Positions 25,635-35,671 of a stretch of 64,000 nucleotides of DNA are shown here, piece by piece. The position numbers and the translations under genes were made by a program. Below the pieces are notes generated by a model that worked only from the letters and a program-made list of their open reading frames with translations, had not been told where the DNA came from and ran no database searches. The first letter of the stretch is position 1; every line of letters begins with the position of its first letter. This stretch comes from Pseudomonas turukhanskensis (GTDB lineage: Bacteria > Pseudomonadota > Gammaproteobacteria > Pseudomonadales > Pseudomonadaceae), in the NCBI RefSeq assembly GCF_027922365.1, contig NZ_BSFN01000009.1, positions 124,001 through 188,000 of the forward strand. The letters run 5' to 3'.

Positions 25635-28514
25635 CTACCACAAATACCGCACGCCCATATTCACTGCCCAAGGTTCCTCCATCTGCTCGCCCTTGGTGTG
25701 TTGCACATCCAGCGATACCTTGGTTTTGGCGCTGACTTGCAGTACACCACCCAAGCCGATTTCTGCGCGGGAGTCGGCCACCTGGTTGCGCAATTTGCGG
25801 CCGTTGACCTTCACCGTGCTTGCCCCCTCGAACTCCTGCACGTAAGAGGCTTTTACATAGGGTTGGGCGGCCATGCCGTTGTCGAGGGTCAGGCTTTTGC
25901 CAAGCAGCCCACCGAGCCGGGTTTGCAGTGAGTCGGCAGCCTGGGTGCGCACCGCCAAGCCATTGCTAGCGGTGTAATTGGCGCCGTGGGTGTAGGTGTA
26001 GGTCAACTCCAATTGCGGCTCTACAAACCAGGCATCCTGCAGCGCAATGTGCTTGCCCACTTCAACGTCAGCGCCGAGGCCTCGGGTTTTATAAGAACCT
26101 TTGACGCGCTCGCCGGTGTTGGTCAGGGTTTTTACCTGGTTGCTAAAGCGGTTGTATTTGCCCACGGCGTCGATGTAGTAGCCGCTGTCGTCCATCCACG
26201 TGCTGTAGATGCCCAGCAGTTGGCTGTCGATTTCACCGCTACCACCATCGCCGAAATTCTGGCTGGACGTGGCCATTCCCACCATACCTCCCAGGTACAG
26301 CGTGCCACCCTGACGGTCAATGCCCGAGTCGGCGCCCACTTCCATACCCCGCACGCTCTGCTCGAAGCCACGCCCGTAACCGTTGTCAATTTTGTAGGTT
26401 TTGCCGATGCCACGTGTCCACACACCGCCTTTGTCATTGCCCATGCGCAGTTCGCCCAGGCGTTTTACCAGAGCGTTCATCTCGGCCGCCCACAAGGTAG
26501 CCGCCGCAGCCTGGCTACCCAGCGCGGCGTTGGAACCGTCAGAAATATTATCGGGGCCGGGGCGCAGCGAGGTGTTGCGCAAAAACCAGTCATCTCCTTG
26601 CTGCTCCAGGGTGTAGCGAAAAGCGCCGGCATCCACGTGGGGGCGGCCAGCGAGGGCAAAGCGACCGTCACCGCCGTTGCCGTTAACCAGCATCAATTTT
26701 TCATCGGCCTTTGCCGGCTCCTTGCCGGAGTCGGCAACCGCCAGTGTGTGGTTGCCCTGGGTGGTGCCAAGTATGTGCAACAGGTCGCCGCGCAAACCAG
26801 CCAGGTCGGTGTTCATCACGAACGTACCACCGCCAGTAAGGTCGCCTTCTAGCGTCAGGGTCTTGAACCCGGCACCGGTTTCAAACGCCACGGTGCCTTG
26901 ATTGTTCAAGCCGACCAGACGGGAATCAGCGGTCATGTTCCACTGACTGTTAAGCAGGTCCAGTTGGTCAAGGCCCTGAACCGCGCCGGTAAGCACCGAG
27001 CGATCAAGTTGCAGACGGGTGTCGCCGCTACTGGCACCGGCTACCCGTACATCGCCCACTAGCAGGCTGTTCTGGGCCGTGACATTGACGTTGCCATGGG
27101 CAACGCCAGTCGCGCTCTGGTTCACGTCCAGCACCTGCTGACCCGTCACCGTGACGTTTTTCAGGCTCAAGTCCAGCTGCCCACCCAACACCGCGATGGC
27201 GCTGCCTTTGGTGGCAGTCAGGCTGCCGTCCTCCATACTCACGTTATTCAACTGGGTACTGGCGCCGGCAATCGACTGCAAGGCAGCGCCGCTCACACCG
27301 TTAGCGCTGGCGTGCACCCTGCCCAGGGTCAAGGTGGCCCCGTTGGCAGCCACCAGCGCCCGACCGCCGTCACCCTCGGCGTTAATAAGAAAATCTGCGG
27401 CGGAAATGTTTCCGCCACGCGCGGCGTACAACCCGATACCGCCCTCACGGGTGGTGACGGAGCCGGTATCGAGGTTAATAACACTGTTATCGATGGCGAA
27501 TACCCCGGCACCGATCTTATCGAGGGAGATGTTGATGTTTGTGGCGTCCATTCTGGCGGTTGAACCAGAGGCGTAGAGGCCATGGGACTGCGTGCCAGCG
27601 GTGGAAATGGCGATGTTGCTCAGTATGGCAGTACCGCCCTGGCTAGAAACCCCCACAGAGTTGTTGCCCGATGTGGTAATTCGTACTTGGCGCAGCGTGG
27701 CATCGTTCGTTTCACCTGGCAGCCACACGCCACCGGAGTTGTTGCCGGTGGTGGTGATCTGGGTATTAATCACCTGGGCGGTGGCGTGCCTATTGACGTT
27801 GATGCCGATGGAAGCGTCGCCACGCGTGGTGATGGTGCTGTCCGATACCTCGGCGGTCGCTCGCTGAGTCGCGTTAAGGCCCATCAGCAACAGACCGTGC
27901 GCCTCGCGTCCAAGCGTCCAGATATGGGTCGCACCAAATTCCAACGAACCACCATCCGTGATTCTCGCGCCGATGCCGTCCGCAGCGATGGTGCTGATCG
28001 AGACGTTGTTCAGTTCAACAGACCCACCTAGTTGGGCGTTCACGCCGTAGCCCATGTTCCCACTGGTTGAAATGTTGCCATTGTGTAATGAGACCTTCGA
28101 CCCCCGGTTTAGGGCCTGCAAGCCCACGGAACCAGAGCCCTCAACGGATACCTGGGTATGAGTAAGTTCCACGATGCCGCCATTTCGCGCGTCTGCCGCC
28201 GAGGCCCAATTACCAGTGGTGCGCAGGCCCAGACGAGTGCCATTCAAATAGCCTTCGGAACGCAGCGCGTCGGCGCCAACGCCGCGCGTGGTCACTTGCG
28301 AATCGTTTACATGAACCTGTTCGCCGACCGCTGCTCGGACGGCGGGTGTTTGCGCGGTGCTGGTATCAATCGTCTGCCCGCTGACAACAGTGATTGCCCC
28401 GTACGCCGGAGCAAGGCTGAAGCTGGTCAGCCCAACAAGAATCAGGTGCGCTGCATGTTTACGTTTATGGCTCTGGGCAGGGCTAAAGGGGGGAACAAAA
28501 GACGCGCATTTCAC
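25635..28514 (-). CDS. autotransporter (type Va) with beta-helix passenger
   Basis: 959-residue surface protein. An extended signal peptide (about 1-40, with the charged SHKRKHAAHLILVGLTSFSLAPAYG) is followed by a passenger of about 600 residues built of repeated TTxGxxSxGVxxxxG-like turns (right-handed beta-helix, pertactin-like). The outer-membrane beta-barrel is about 690-959, ending MGVRYLW as barrels do. GTG 28514 was chosen because GGAG lies 8 nt upstream; an upstream GTG at 28523 is possible. Probably an adhesin or surface enzyme; no protease or lipase catalytic motif was seen. A strong terminator follows. Confidence 0.9.
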   Translation of the reverse strand: MKCASFVPPFSPAQSHKRKHAAHLILVGLTSFSLAPAYGAITVVSGQTIDTSTAQTPAVRAAVGEQVHVNDSQVTTRGVGADALRSEGYLNGTRLGLRTTGNWASAADARNGGIVELTHTQVSVEGSGSVGLQALNRGSKVSLHNGNISTSGNMGYGVNAQLGGSVELNNVSISTIAADGIGARITDGGSLEFGATHIWTLGREAHGLLLMGLNATQRATAEVSDSTITTRGDASIGINVNRHATAQVINTQITTTGNNSGGVWLPGETNDATLRQVRITTSGNNSVGVSSQGGTAILSNIAISTAGTQSHGLYASGSTARMDATNINISLDKIGAGVFAIDNSVINLDTGSVTTREGGIGLYAARGGNISAADFLINAEGDGGRALVAANGATLTLGRVHASANGVSGAALQSIAGASTQLNNVSMEDGSLTATKGSAIAVLGGQLDLSLKNVTVTGQQVLDVNQSATGVAHGNVNVTAQNSLLVGDVRVAGASSGDTRLQLDRSVLTGAVQGLDQLDLLNSQWNMTADSRLVGLNNQGTVAFETGAGFKTLTLEGDLTGGGTFVMNTDLAGLRGDLLHILGTTQGNHTLAVADSGKEPAKADEKLMLVNGNGGDGRFALAGRPHVDAGAFRYTLEQQGDDWFLRNTSLRPGPDNISDGSNAALGSQAAAATLWAAEMNALVKRLGELRMGNDKGGVWTRGIGKTYKIDNGYGRGFEQSVRGMEVGADSGIDRQGGTLYLGGMVGMATSSQNFGDGGSGEIDSQLLGIYSTWMDDSGYYIDAVGKYNRFSNQVKTLTNTGERVKGSYKTRGLGADVEVGKHIALQDAWFVEPQLELTYTYTHGANYTASNGLAVRTQAADSLQTRLGGLLGKSLTLDNGMAAQPYVKASYVQEFEGASTVKVNGRKLRNQVADSRAEIGLGGVLQVSAKTKVSLDVQHTKGEQMEEPWAVNMGVRYLW

Positions 28515-28835
28515 AAATAACACTCCAGCAATTTGAGTAGCTGGTAGTGTCCTCAGTCAGCAGCATTTGCTCTGTGAGACCGCTCCCCCAGAGCAAAGGA
28601 CTCGCTCCTAACAAATGGGTAGAAAAGCCCCCCCCCTTGCAGCCTGTTGCCGGCTTATAAAGCTCGCCGTTCACTGCCTTGCTTGACGTTGATTCATGGT
28701 CGAAGCAACCGTACACGCACGCCTTTCCCAGCCGCACCAACCTGCCCTCGGTGCTCCCGCCCTTCAATTCGATGAAGAAAAAGCCCAAGGCCTTTACGAA
28801 CAAACAAAGGGGGCAAAGCCTCCCTGGTTCCTCAC
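28515..28835. other. 320-bp leader/intergenic region with poly-C tract
   Basis: Lies between the autotransporter start and the stop of the SDR gene (same strand). It holds a run of nine C (28628-28636) about 115 bp before the autotransporter start. A 106-codon minus-strand frame (28483-28803) overlaps the autotransporter start and has no recognised domain, so I do not call it a gene. The autotransporter promoter must lie here. Confidence 0.5.
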
Positions 28836-29585
28836 TCAGATCTGCGCAGTCCCCCCATCTACAAACAGCTCGATACCATTCACAAAGCTGCTGTCATCGG
28901 AGGCGAGAAACAACGCCGCCTTGGCGATCTCGCTCGCCTCGCCCAACCGACCGATAGGCACCACGGCCGCCAATTGATCGAACAGCGCCTGCTTGTGTTC
29001 GGCCGGCACCAGGTCGCCAAGACCGGGGGTGCGCACCGGGCCAGGGCTGATCGCATTCACGCGGATGCGGCGCGGTTTCAAATCCAGCAACCACGAGCGG
29101 GCAAAGTTTCGCACCGCCGCTTTGCTCGCGCTGTATACGCTGAAGTTTTCCGTGCCTTGCACCGAGGTGGTCGAGGAGGTCAGCAGAATCGAGCTGCCGT
29201 CACGCAGCAGCGGCAAGGCCTTCTGCACGGTAAACAGCGTGCCTTTTACGTTGGTGCTGAAAATCCGTTCGTACTGCTCTTCGGTAATGGCGCCAAGGGG
29301 CAGCATGTCACCACCGCCGGCGTTGGCGAACAGGATGTCCAGGTGCCCGGCCTGGACGGAGATCTGGGCAACGATGCGGTCCAGGTCGGCAAGCTTCGAC
29401 ACATCGCCCTGAATACCGATGGCACCTGGACCGATGGCGGCGACGGCTTTATCCAGTTCGGCATGACGGCGGCCGGTGATAAATACGGTGGCACCCTGGG
29501 CGGCGAACTCCTGGGCCGAAGCCAGGCCGATGCCGGTGGTGCCGCCAGTGATCAGTGCGATTTTGCCTTCAAGTCTGTTGCTCAT
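28836..29585 (-). CDS. SDR-family oxidoreductase
   Basis: 249-residue classical short-chain dehydrogenase. The NAD(P) motif is TGGTTGIG (14-21), then NAG (FANAGGG), the catalytic Ser in TSSTTS, and Tyr-Lys in YSASK (Ser-Tyr spacing of 13 as expected). ATG 29585. It is divergent from a LysR gene, which is the likely regulator. Substrate unknown; it catalyses NAD(P)-dependent alcohol/ketone interconversion. Confidence 0.92.
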   Translation of the reverse strand: MSNRLEGKIALITGGTTGIGLASAQEFAAQGATVFITGRRHAELDKAVAAIGPGAIGIQGDVSKLADLDRIVAQISVQAGHLDILFANAGGGDMLPLGAITEEQYERIFSTNVKGTLFTVQKALPLLRDGSSILLTSSTTSVQGTENFSVYSASKAAVRNFARSWLLDLKPRRIRVNAISPGPVRTPGLGDLVPAEHKQALFDQLAAVVPIGRLGEASEIAKAALFLASDDSSFVNGIELFVDGGTAQI

Positions 29586-29737
29586 GGTGTTTCTCCAGTC
29601 ATTCAGTTCAGTTGGTTAGCGGTTCGTCGCTGAGCCGTTGATGCCGACTTTAGGCCTGAAGATTGAGCAGAAAAATACAGGTAAATGGTTTTGTTTATGC
29701 ATACTTATGCACAATCAAAACAGCGCGGAGCGCAACG

Positions 29738-30634
29738 ATGAATCAGTTATTGGCCATACGTGTATTTGCTCGTGTGGTGGAAAGCGGCTCGTTCACCAAA
29801 GCGGCCAACTCGCTGGACCTGCCCAAGACCACCGTCAGCAAACTGATCCGCGAGCTGGAAACCCACCTCGGCGTGCGCCTGTTACAACGCACCACGCGGC
29901 GATTGACCGTCACCGCCGACGGCACCTCGTATTACCAACTGACCAACCGTCTGCTGCATCAGTTGGAAGACATCGACCAAGGCTTCAGCAAGGCGCAAGG
30001 GTTGCCGCGAGGCAAGATCCGTGTGGATATCGGCGGCTCCACGGCCACCTTGCTGGTGATTCCCGCGCTACCCGAATTCTTTGCCCGCTACCCCGATATT
30101 CAGCTCGATCTAGGCGTCAGCGACCGCCCGGTAGACCTGGTAAGCGAGCGCGTGGACTGCGTGATTCGCGGCGGCCCGCTGGGCGAGCAATTGCTGGCGG
30201 TGCGAAGGCTCGGTGAAGTGTCATGGAGCACCTGCGCAACGCCGGCTTATCTCGCACGCCACGGCACGCCCACGCACCCCAAAGACCTGGCCCACCATCA
30301 ATTGGTGACCTACCACTCCGCCGCCAGCAGCCGGCAGATACCAGCGCGGTTTCAGCGCGGTGATGAACGCCATGTGGTCGAAGGCAAAGGCCTTATCAGC
30401 GTCAACGAAAGCAACGCGCAGCTGGCCGCTGCCCTTGCCGGGCTCGGCATCATTCATACCTTTGGCTACACAGTGAAAGCGGCGATCGCGCGCGGTGAAC
30501 TGGTACCGATACTGGCCGACTGGCAGGCCGAGCCCTACCCGTTTCATGTGCTGTACCCACCCAACCGCCACCTCAGCAATCGCGTGCGGGTGTTTATCGA
30601 CTGGTTGGTAGAACGCTTCGCCCAGATCGATTGA
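29738..30634 (+). CDS. LysR-family regulator
   Basis: 298-residue LTTR. The wHTH is at 1-60 (MNQLLAIRVFARVVESGSFTKAANSLDLPKTTVSKLIRELE) and the effector domain at 90-295. GGAGCGC precedes ATG 29738. It is divergent from the SDR gene; the 152-bp spacer contains an AT-rich TATGCATA palindrome (29696-29703) and a second TTATGCA, a plausible operator. Confidence 0.9.
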   Translation: MNQLLAIRVFARVVESGSFTKAANSLDLPKTTVSKLIRELETHLGVRLLQRTTRRLTVTADGTSYYQLTNRLLHQLEDIDQGFSKAQGLPRGKIRVDIGGSTATLLVIPALPEFFARYPDIQLDLGVSDRPVDLVSERVDCVIRGGPLGEQLLAVRRLGEVSWSTCATPAYLARHGTPTHPKDLAHHQLVTYHSAASSRQIPARFQRGDERHVVEGKGLISVNESNAQLAAALAGLGIIHTFGYTVKAAIARGELVPILADWQAEPYPFHVLYPPNRHLSNRVRVFIDWLVERFAQID

Positions 30635-30745
30635 ATGGGGTGTATCGGCGCGCTGACAAACATTCCCGGCGCGGCTTACAAACACCTGAACCTCTGTTGC
30701 CCGCACCGGTCAGCTTTTACAGGCCGATTACAAGGGTGGGCACAT

Positions 30746-31546
30746 ATGCGTATTTCATTGCACGGCCAGGTTGCCCTGGTCACCGGCGGCAGTTCCGGCC
30801 TGGGTGCCGCGGCAGCCAGTGCGCTCGCTGAGGCCGGCGCGGCGGTGGTCATCAACTACCACTCCCACGCCGAACCGGCAGAAAAACTCGCCGCGCAGAT
30901 TGTTGCTAATGGCGGCCGAGCCATTGCCGTGGGTGCCGATATTTCACAAGAGGACCAGGTGCATAACCTGTTCGCGCAAACCCTGGAACACTTTGGTGCG
31001 CTGGACATTCTGCTGGCCAACTCCGGCCTGCAAAAAGATGCCGCCATCACCGAAATGACCCTGGCCGACTGGAACACGGTGCTGGGCACTAACCTCACCG
31101 GCCAATTTCTCTGCGCCCGTAGCGCCTTGCGCCAATTTATCGCCCAGGGCCTGCGCCCGGACGTGTCGCGCGCGATGGGCAAGATCATCCATATGAGCTC
31201 GGTGCACCAAACCATTCCCTGGGCCGGGCACGCCAATTATGCCGCCTCCAAGGGCGGCGTGGATTTGCTGATGCGCACCATCGCCCAGGAAGTGGGCGAG
31301 CTGAAGATTCGCGTCAACAGCATTGCGCCCGGCGCAATCCGCACCGCCATCAACGCCGAAGAAACCGAAGGCTCGGCCGAGCAAAAATTGCTCAAGCTGA
31401 TTCCTTATGGTCGTGTGGGCGATGCCGAAGATGTGGCCAATGCCGTGGTGTGGCTGGCCTCTGATCTTTCCGACTATGTGCACGGCACCAGCCTGGTAAT
31501 AGACGGCGGCATGAGCCTGTACCCGGAGTTTCGCGGCAATGGCTGA
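30746..31546 (+). CDS. SDR-family (glucose 1-dehydrogenase-like) oxidoreductase
   Basis: 266-residue classical SDR. The cofactor motif is TGGSSGLG (about 13-20), with a catalytic Ser in MSSVHQT and YAASK. The C-terminal VIDGGMSLYPEF resembles glucose 1-dehydrogenases and related enzymes. ATG 30746 has an AGGGTGGG site. The last 8 nt overlap the GH15 gene start, so the two are translationally coupled and probably act on the same sugar pathway. Confidence 0.88.
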   Translation: MRISLHGQVALVTGGSSGLGAAAASALAEAGAAVVINYHSHAEPAEKLAAQIVANGGRAIAVGADISQEDQVHNLFAQTLEHFGALDILLANSGLQKDAAITEMTLADWNTVLGTNLTGQFLCARSALRQFIAQGLRPDVSRAMGKIIHMSSVHQTIPWAGHANYAASKGGVDLLMRTIAQEVGELKIRVNSIAPGAIRTAINAEETEGSAEQKLLKLIPYGRVGDAEDVANAVVWLASDLSDYVHGTSLVIDGGMSLYPEFRGNG

Positions 31547-33365
31547 ACGCGAAGAAGAGCCGCAGAACCCCATTCAAAACCACGGCATCATCGGCGACAT
31601 GCGCAGTGCCGCGCTGGTGGCCGACACCGGCAGCATCGACTTCTTTTGCTGGCCCGACTTCGACAGCCCCTCGGTTTTCAGCGCCCTGCTCGACAGCAAT
31701 GCCGCCGGTATCTTTCAGCTCGCCCCGCGGCTACCCGATGCGCGTCGCGAGCAGTTGTACCGGCCCAATACCAACGTGCTGCACACCCGCTGGATCAGCA
31801 AAGATACGGTGGTGGAAGTCACCGACCTGATGCCCATCGGCCGCAGCAAAGACGACCTGCCGCGCATTGTGCGGCGCATTGAAGTGCATAACGGCCAGGC
31901 CACCATCGCCATGCGCTGCCACGTACGCCTGGACTACAGCCGTGCCGCCATGACCTCGCGCAAAGACGGCGGAGACATCTGCTTCGAAGCCGACGGCCTG
32001 CCCGGCATGCGCCTGTCGGCCACCACCGCGCTGCAGCTCGACAACGGCGCGGCCACCGCCGAATTTGTGCTGCACCAGGGCGACTGCGTGGAGTTTGTGC
32101 TGGGCGGCCTCGACGACCCGGCTGTGAACGCCGGGCATTGTCCGCGCTACCTCACCGAAACCATCGCCTTCTGGCGCCACTGGAGCCAACAGTCCAACTA
32201 CCGCGGGCGCTGGCGGGAAATGGTCAACCGCTCGGCATTGGCGCTCAAACTGCTGACCTCACGCACGCACGGAGGAATCGTCGCCGCAGCCACCTTCGGC
32301 CTGCCGGAAACCCCGGGTGGTGAACGTAACTGGGACTACCGCTACACCTGGATTCGCGACGCCTCATTTACCGTCTACGCCTTTATGCGCCTGGGCTACA
32401 CCGACGAAGCCACGGCGTTTATGCACTGGATGCACGGGCGCATGGGCGACTGCTGCGACGAGACCAACACGCTCGGCATTCTGTACGCCCTAGACGGCCG
32501 CGACACACTGCCCGAAACCACCCTGCCCCACCTTAAGGGCCATGCCGGTTCCACCCCTGTGCGCATCGGCAACGAGGCCTACCAGCAGGTGCAACTTGAT
32601 ATCTATGGCGAGCTGATGGATGCCGTGTACCTGGCCAACAAATACGGCAATGCCATCTCCCACGAAGGCTGGCAAAACGCGACGCGGCTGGTGAATTACG
32701 TGAGCGAACACTGGCGTGAAAAAGACGTCGGCATCTGGGAAATGCGCGGCGAGCCGCAGCATTTTCTGCACTCGCGGCTGATGTGCTGGGTGGCGCTGGA
32801 CCGCGCCTTGCGCCTGGCCGTCAAACGCTCGTTGCCGGCGCCCTTCGAACACTGGATAGCCGCACGCGAAGCGATTCACAACGACATCTGGGAAAACTTC
32901 TGGAACGCAGACCTTGGCCACTTCGTGCAATACCAGGGCGGCCATAGCGTAGACGCGGCAATGCTGCTGATGCCCCTGATGCGTTTTGTCAGCGCCAGCG
33001 ACCCGAAGTGGCTGGCCACGCTAAGCGCTATTGAAAGCACCCTGCTGCGCGCCGGCATGATGCACCGCTACCGCAACGACGACGGCCAGCACGATGGCCT
33101 CAGCGGCGACGAAGGCGCGTTTACGGCCTGCTCGTTCTGGTACGTCGAATGCCTGGCCCGCGCCGGGCAGATAGAAAAGGCCCACCTGGAATTCGAACAA
33201 CTGTTGCGCTACGCCAATCCGTTGGGGCTTTACGCTGAGGAGTTCGATCCCCATGGGCGCCACTTGGGCAATACACCCCAGGCGCTGAGCCATTTGGCGC
33301 TGATCAGCGCGGCAACGTTTTTGAACCGCAAGCTGGATGGGGATAAAACCTTGTGGCAGCCGTAA
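31539..33365 (+). CDS. glycoside hydrolase family 15 protein
   Basis: 608-residue GH15 (glucoamylase/trehalase-like). The N-terminal beta-sandwich (1-240) opens with [38 protein letters not shown]. The (alpha/alpha)6 catalytic barrel (250-600) has [28 protein letters not shown] and an acidic cluster near the C-terminus (LYAEEFDP). No signal peptide, so it is intracellular. Bacterial members of this subgroup cleave trehalose or alpha-glucosides. It is coupled to the upstream SDR by an 8-nt overlap. Confidence 0.9.
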   Translation: MAEREEEPQNPIQNHGIIGDMRSAALVADTGSIDFFCWPDFDSPSVFSALLDSNAAGIFQLAPRLPDARREQLYRPNTNVLHTRWISKDTVVEVTDLMPIGRSKDDLPRIVRRIEVHNGQATIAMRCHVRLDYSRAAMTSRKDGGDICFEADGLPGMRLSATTALQLDNGAATAEFVLHQGDCVEFVLGGLDDPAVNAGHCPRYLTETIAFWRHWSQQSNYRGRWREMVNRSALALKLLTSRTHGGIVAAATFGLPETPGGERNWDYRYTWIRDASFTVYAFMRLGYTDEATAFMHWMHGRMGDCCDETNTLGILYALDGRDTLPETTLPHLKGHAGSTPVRIGNEAYQQVQLDIYGELMDAVYLANKYGNAISHEGWQNATRLVNYVSEHWREKDVGIWEMRGEPQHFLHSRLMCWVALDRALRLAVKRSLPAPFEHWIAAREAIHNDIWENFWNADLGHFVQYQGGHSVDAAMLLMPLMRFVSASDPKWLATLSAIESTLLRAGMMHRYRNDDGQHDGLSGDEGAFTACSFWYVECLARAGQIEKAHLEFEQLLRYANPLGLYAEEFDPHGRHLGNTPQALSHLALISAATFLNRKLDGDKTLWQP

Positions 33366-33376
33366 ACAGCGTTTTT

Positions 33377-33545
33377 TGTAGGAGCGACCTTGGTCGCGAA
33401 CCCTGGAAACGACGGTCGCAACCAAGGTTTGCAGGAATCGAGGCTGAAGCCTCGATGTTTTTGATTTCTGCGTTTGCAGGGTTCGCCAGCAAGCTGGCTC
33501 CTACACAAACCCGGTGTCTATCTGTAGGAGCGACCTTGGTCGCGA
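33377..33545. repeat. REP-like short palindrome cluster
   Basis: Two direct copies of TGTAGGAGCGACCTTGGTCGCGA (33377-33399 and 33523-33545), each with the hairpin GCGACC-TT-GGTCGC, flank an inverted relative GCCAGCAAGCTGGCTCCTACA (33485-33505). These are the common Pseudomonas REP/BIME type and differ in sequence from the REPs near the RAYT gene. They fill the gap after the GH15 gene. Confidence 0.8.
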
Positions 33546-33632
33546 CCCCCGAAACGACATTCACTATCGAGGTGTCCAGCCTCAAAGTCTTTGATGGTGC
33601 GTTTGCCGGATTGGTCGGTGATGCGCTCTGCG

Positions 33633-34058
33633 TTATGCAACCGGTTTAAACCCCAAACTCTGGGTAAACCGCAGCAGATAGCCGTCGGGATCCTGCAACA
33701 GAAAATTCAGCTCGCCATGCAGCCGCTCACCGTCGCGGTACCAGCGCTCCTCCAGCGGCTTTCGCAACGCCAGCCCGGCGCCGGCAATAACCTCTGCCAG
33801 CCCTTGCGCATCGGGGCATTGAATCGAAAAATTTATCCCCCGCCCGAACGGCCGCTCCAACGGCCCGATGCGCCAAGGCGACTCTTCGCCGTCGTCCTGC
33901 TCCAGCATCAATTGGCTGGCGCCGTAGGAGAGAAAGGCGAAGTTATTTTCGGGCCGGTCGTACTCCACGCGAAAACCCAGAATGGCGCAGTAGAAACTCA
34001 GGCTTTGCTGGAGGTCCGACACAATCAGTTCCGGCACCAGCGCATTCATCGTGTCCAT
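33633..34058 (-). CDS. VOC-family (bleomycin-resistance-like) protein
   Basis: 141-residue VOC protein: ALVPELIVSDLQQSLSFYCAILGFRVEYDR at the start, FSIQCPDAQGLAEVI in the second half, and FLLQDPDGYLLRFTQSLGF at the end. Likely a dimeric small-molecule-binding protein; a resistance role is only suggested by family naming. ATG 34058; an ATG 3 codons in is equally possible. Confidence 0.83.
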   Translation of the reverse strand: MDTMNALVPELIVSDLQQSLSFYCAILGFRVEYDRPENNFAFLSYGASQLMLEQDDGEESPWRIGPLERPFGRGINFSIQCPDAQGLAEVIAGAGLALRKPLEERWYRDGERLHGELNFLLQDPDGYLLRFTQSLGFKPVA

Positions 34059-34136
34059 CAGCTCGTCCGTTGAGAGAAAACGCGGCTGAGTATCTGGATG
34101 CCCAGTGTCGGGCGCAACAGGGCGGTTAGCCGTAGG

Positions 34137-34166
34137 AAAAGGGGACTGATGATGAAGTCCCCTTTT
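34137..34166. terminator. intrinsic terminator
   Basis: Perfect 11-bp stem AAAAGGGGACT / AGTCCCCTTTT with an 8-nt loop and A/T tails on both sides. It lies 20 bp past the stop of the minus-strand secreted-protein gene and upstream of the VOC gene, and should insulate them. Confidence 0.88.
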
Positions 34167-34186
34167 AAATTGCTCGGCCGAGCCAC

Positions 34187-34573
34187 TTAGCTATGTGCGC
34201 ACAACTGCGCCGCACTCAGCAGAGCCCCTTTGTCTTGCCAGGCATCACGTTGGTGGGCGCTGAAGTGGTTTACGCCGTCCACCTCGGTTACTTCCACAAT
34301 ACCGCGAGCTTGCAGCGGATCTGCACTGCTGGTCAGCAGACGGCTTTGCCCGCGGCTGCTGGACGTGAACACCCGCTCGTTGTAACTGACGCTACCGCTT
34401 ACGCAATCCAGGTATGTGGCGCTGTCTTTGGAGGTAACACCGCTGTAGCTGTCAGTGCTCAAGCGCACATCATCGGCATAGGCCGTGTTGGCCAGGCCGG
34501 TGAGCGCCAGAAAGGAAAAGGCCACGGCGCTGAGGAAGGTGCGAGCGTGTTTGAGGCTGGTTGGAATATTCAT
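34187..34573 (-). CDS. small secreted hypothetical protein
   Basis: 128-residue protein with a signal peptide (1-31, ending NTAYA). The mature part (DDVRLSTDSYSGVTSKDSATYLDCVSG) has two cysteines. No family recognised with confidence. ATG 34573 is the start that begins the signal peptide; the frame continues upstream without similarity. A strong terminator follows. Periplasmic or secreted. Confidence 0.72.
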   Translation of the reverse strand: MNIPTSLKHARTFLSAVAFSFLALTGLANTAYADDVRLSTDSYSGVTSKDSATYLDCVSGSVSYNERVFTSSSRGQSRLLTSSADPLQARGIVEVTEVDGVNHFSAHQRDAWQDKGALLSAAQLCAHS

Positions 34574-34750
34574 GGTCAGTACCCGTTGATCGTTACTTTG
34601 GTGCCAGCAGTTTGCTTGGCTGTGGGCAAAGTGTGGGCCTGGGTGGGCGGAAGCGGAATTCGATTGGGGTGATAGTGGAGTTCTGCGGCAATGATGCTGA
34701 ATTCGCATTGCTGGGGTGAGTGCGCAGCCCTGGCTGCAAGGCGTGCTGAT

Positions 34751-35572
34751 CTAACCTGCCATCAACACCCGAACTCGCTCGGCATCCGCAGCCGTCGCCG
34801 GGTTATAAACGATCAAGCCCAAATCTGGCCGACCGTCCACGGCAAAACCGGAATACTCAAGCTCGATCATCCCCACGCTCGCGTGGTGCAGGCGTTTGGT
34901 GCCTTCGCCGTGCACGCGCACATCGTTGTCACGCCACAGGGCGGCGAATTCGCTGCTGTGGCTGCACAGTTCGTCCACCAGATTGCTGACTTGCGCGGTG
35001 GCCCCGGCGCGGATGGCATCGGCGCGAAAAGCGCCGACGATAAAGCGCGCCATACTCGTCCAGTCGTTTTGCCGGGCCCGCGCGCCGGGGTTTAAAAACA
35101 TGAGCCGTAGGATGTTGCGTTCGGCCGGCGGCAGCAGGCTGTAGTCGGTGAACACAGCGGCGGCTGCACGATTCCAGGCCAGCACATCCCAGGTGGCGGT
35201 TTTAATAATGGCGGGGCTGTATTCGAAGGTGTCCAACACCCGCTGCAAACGTGGCGTCACGCCCTCGGGCGCGCGGTACACCACTTCTGGTGGGTGGCCG
35301 AAGGCGAGCATAAACAGGTGCTCGCGCTCGGGTTCGGTCATCAGCAAACTCTGGGCGATGCGGTTCAGCACCTCGGCCGACGGCGCGCCGCCGCGCCCTT
35401 GCTCTAGCCAGGTGTACCAGGTGGCGCTGATATTGGCGCGCTGCGCCACTTCTTCGCGGCGCAAGCCGGGGGTGCGGCGGCGGGCATTGGAATAGCCGAA
35501 GTCGGCTGGATCCAATCGCGCACGGCAGTCTTTCAAGTAAGTGCCCAGTAGCTGCTCTGTCCGCTCGATCAT
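34751..35572 (-). CDS. XRE-family HTH regulator with MmyB-like ligand domain
   Basis: 273-residue regulator. The N-terminal HTH_31 (about 8-80) has LGTYLKDCRARLDPADFG and RRRTPGLRREEVAQRANISATWYTWLEQGR. The C-terminal MmyB-like domain (about 105-270) has VLAWNRAAAAVF and LVDELCSHSSEFAALWRDNDV. Divergent from the NAD-dependent epimerase-like gene (99-bp gap); it probably regulates that gene. MmyB-type regulators usually control nearby SDR/oxidoreductase genes; a fatty-acid-like ligand is suspected for the family. Confidence 0.92.
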   Translation of the reverse strand: MIERTEQLLGTYLKDCRARLDPADFGYSNARRRTPGLRREEVAQRANISATWYTWLEQGRGGAPSAEVLNRIAQSLLMTEPEREHLFMLAFGHPPEVVYRAPEGVTPRLQRVLDTFEYSPAIIKTATWDVLAWNRAAAAVFTDYSLLPPAERNILRLMFLNPGARARQNDWTSMARFIVGAFRADAIRAGATAQVSNLVDELCSHSSEFAALWRDNDVRVHGEGTKRLHHASVGMIELEYSGFAVDGRPDLGLIVYNPATAADAERVRVLMAG

Positions 35573-35671
35573 GTGCCACCCTGTTAGTTCTTATACCCGG
35601 ATAACGTCACGGCTTTTACCGGTTAAACACTACGTGCACGCTGGCCGCTCCTGCAAAGAGAGAATTGACCC

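Noticed and set aside
28483..28803. 106-codon minus-strand frame upstream of the autotransporter
   Set aside because: It overlaps the autotransporter start, crosses the poly-C tract and has no recognisable family or ribosome site; kept only as part of the intergenic note.
33377..33545. Possible CRISPR-like array
   Set aside because: Only two direct copies with palindromic REP structure and an inverted relative, not regular repeats and spacers.
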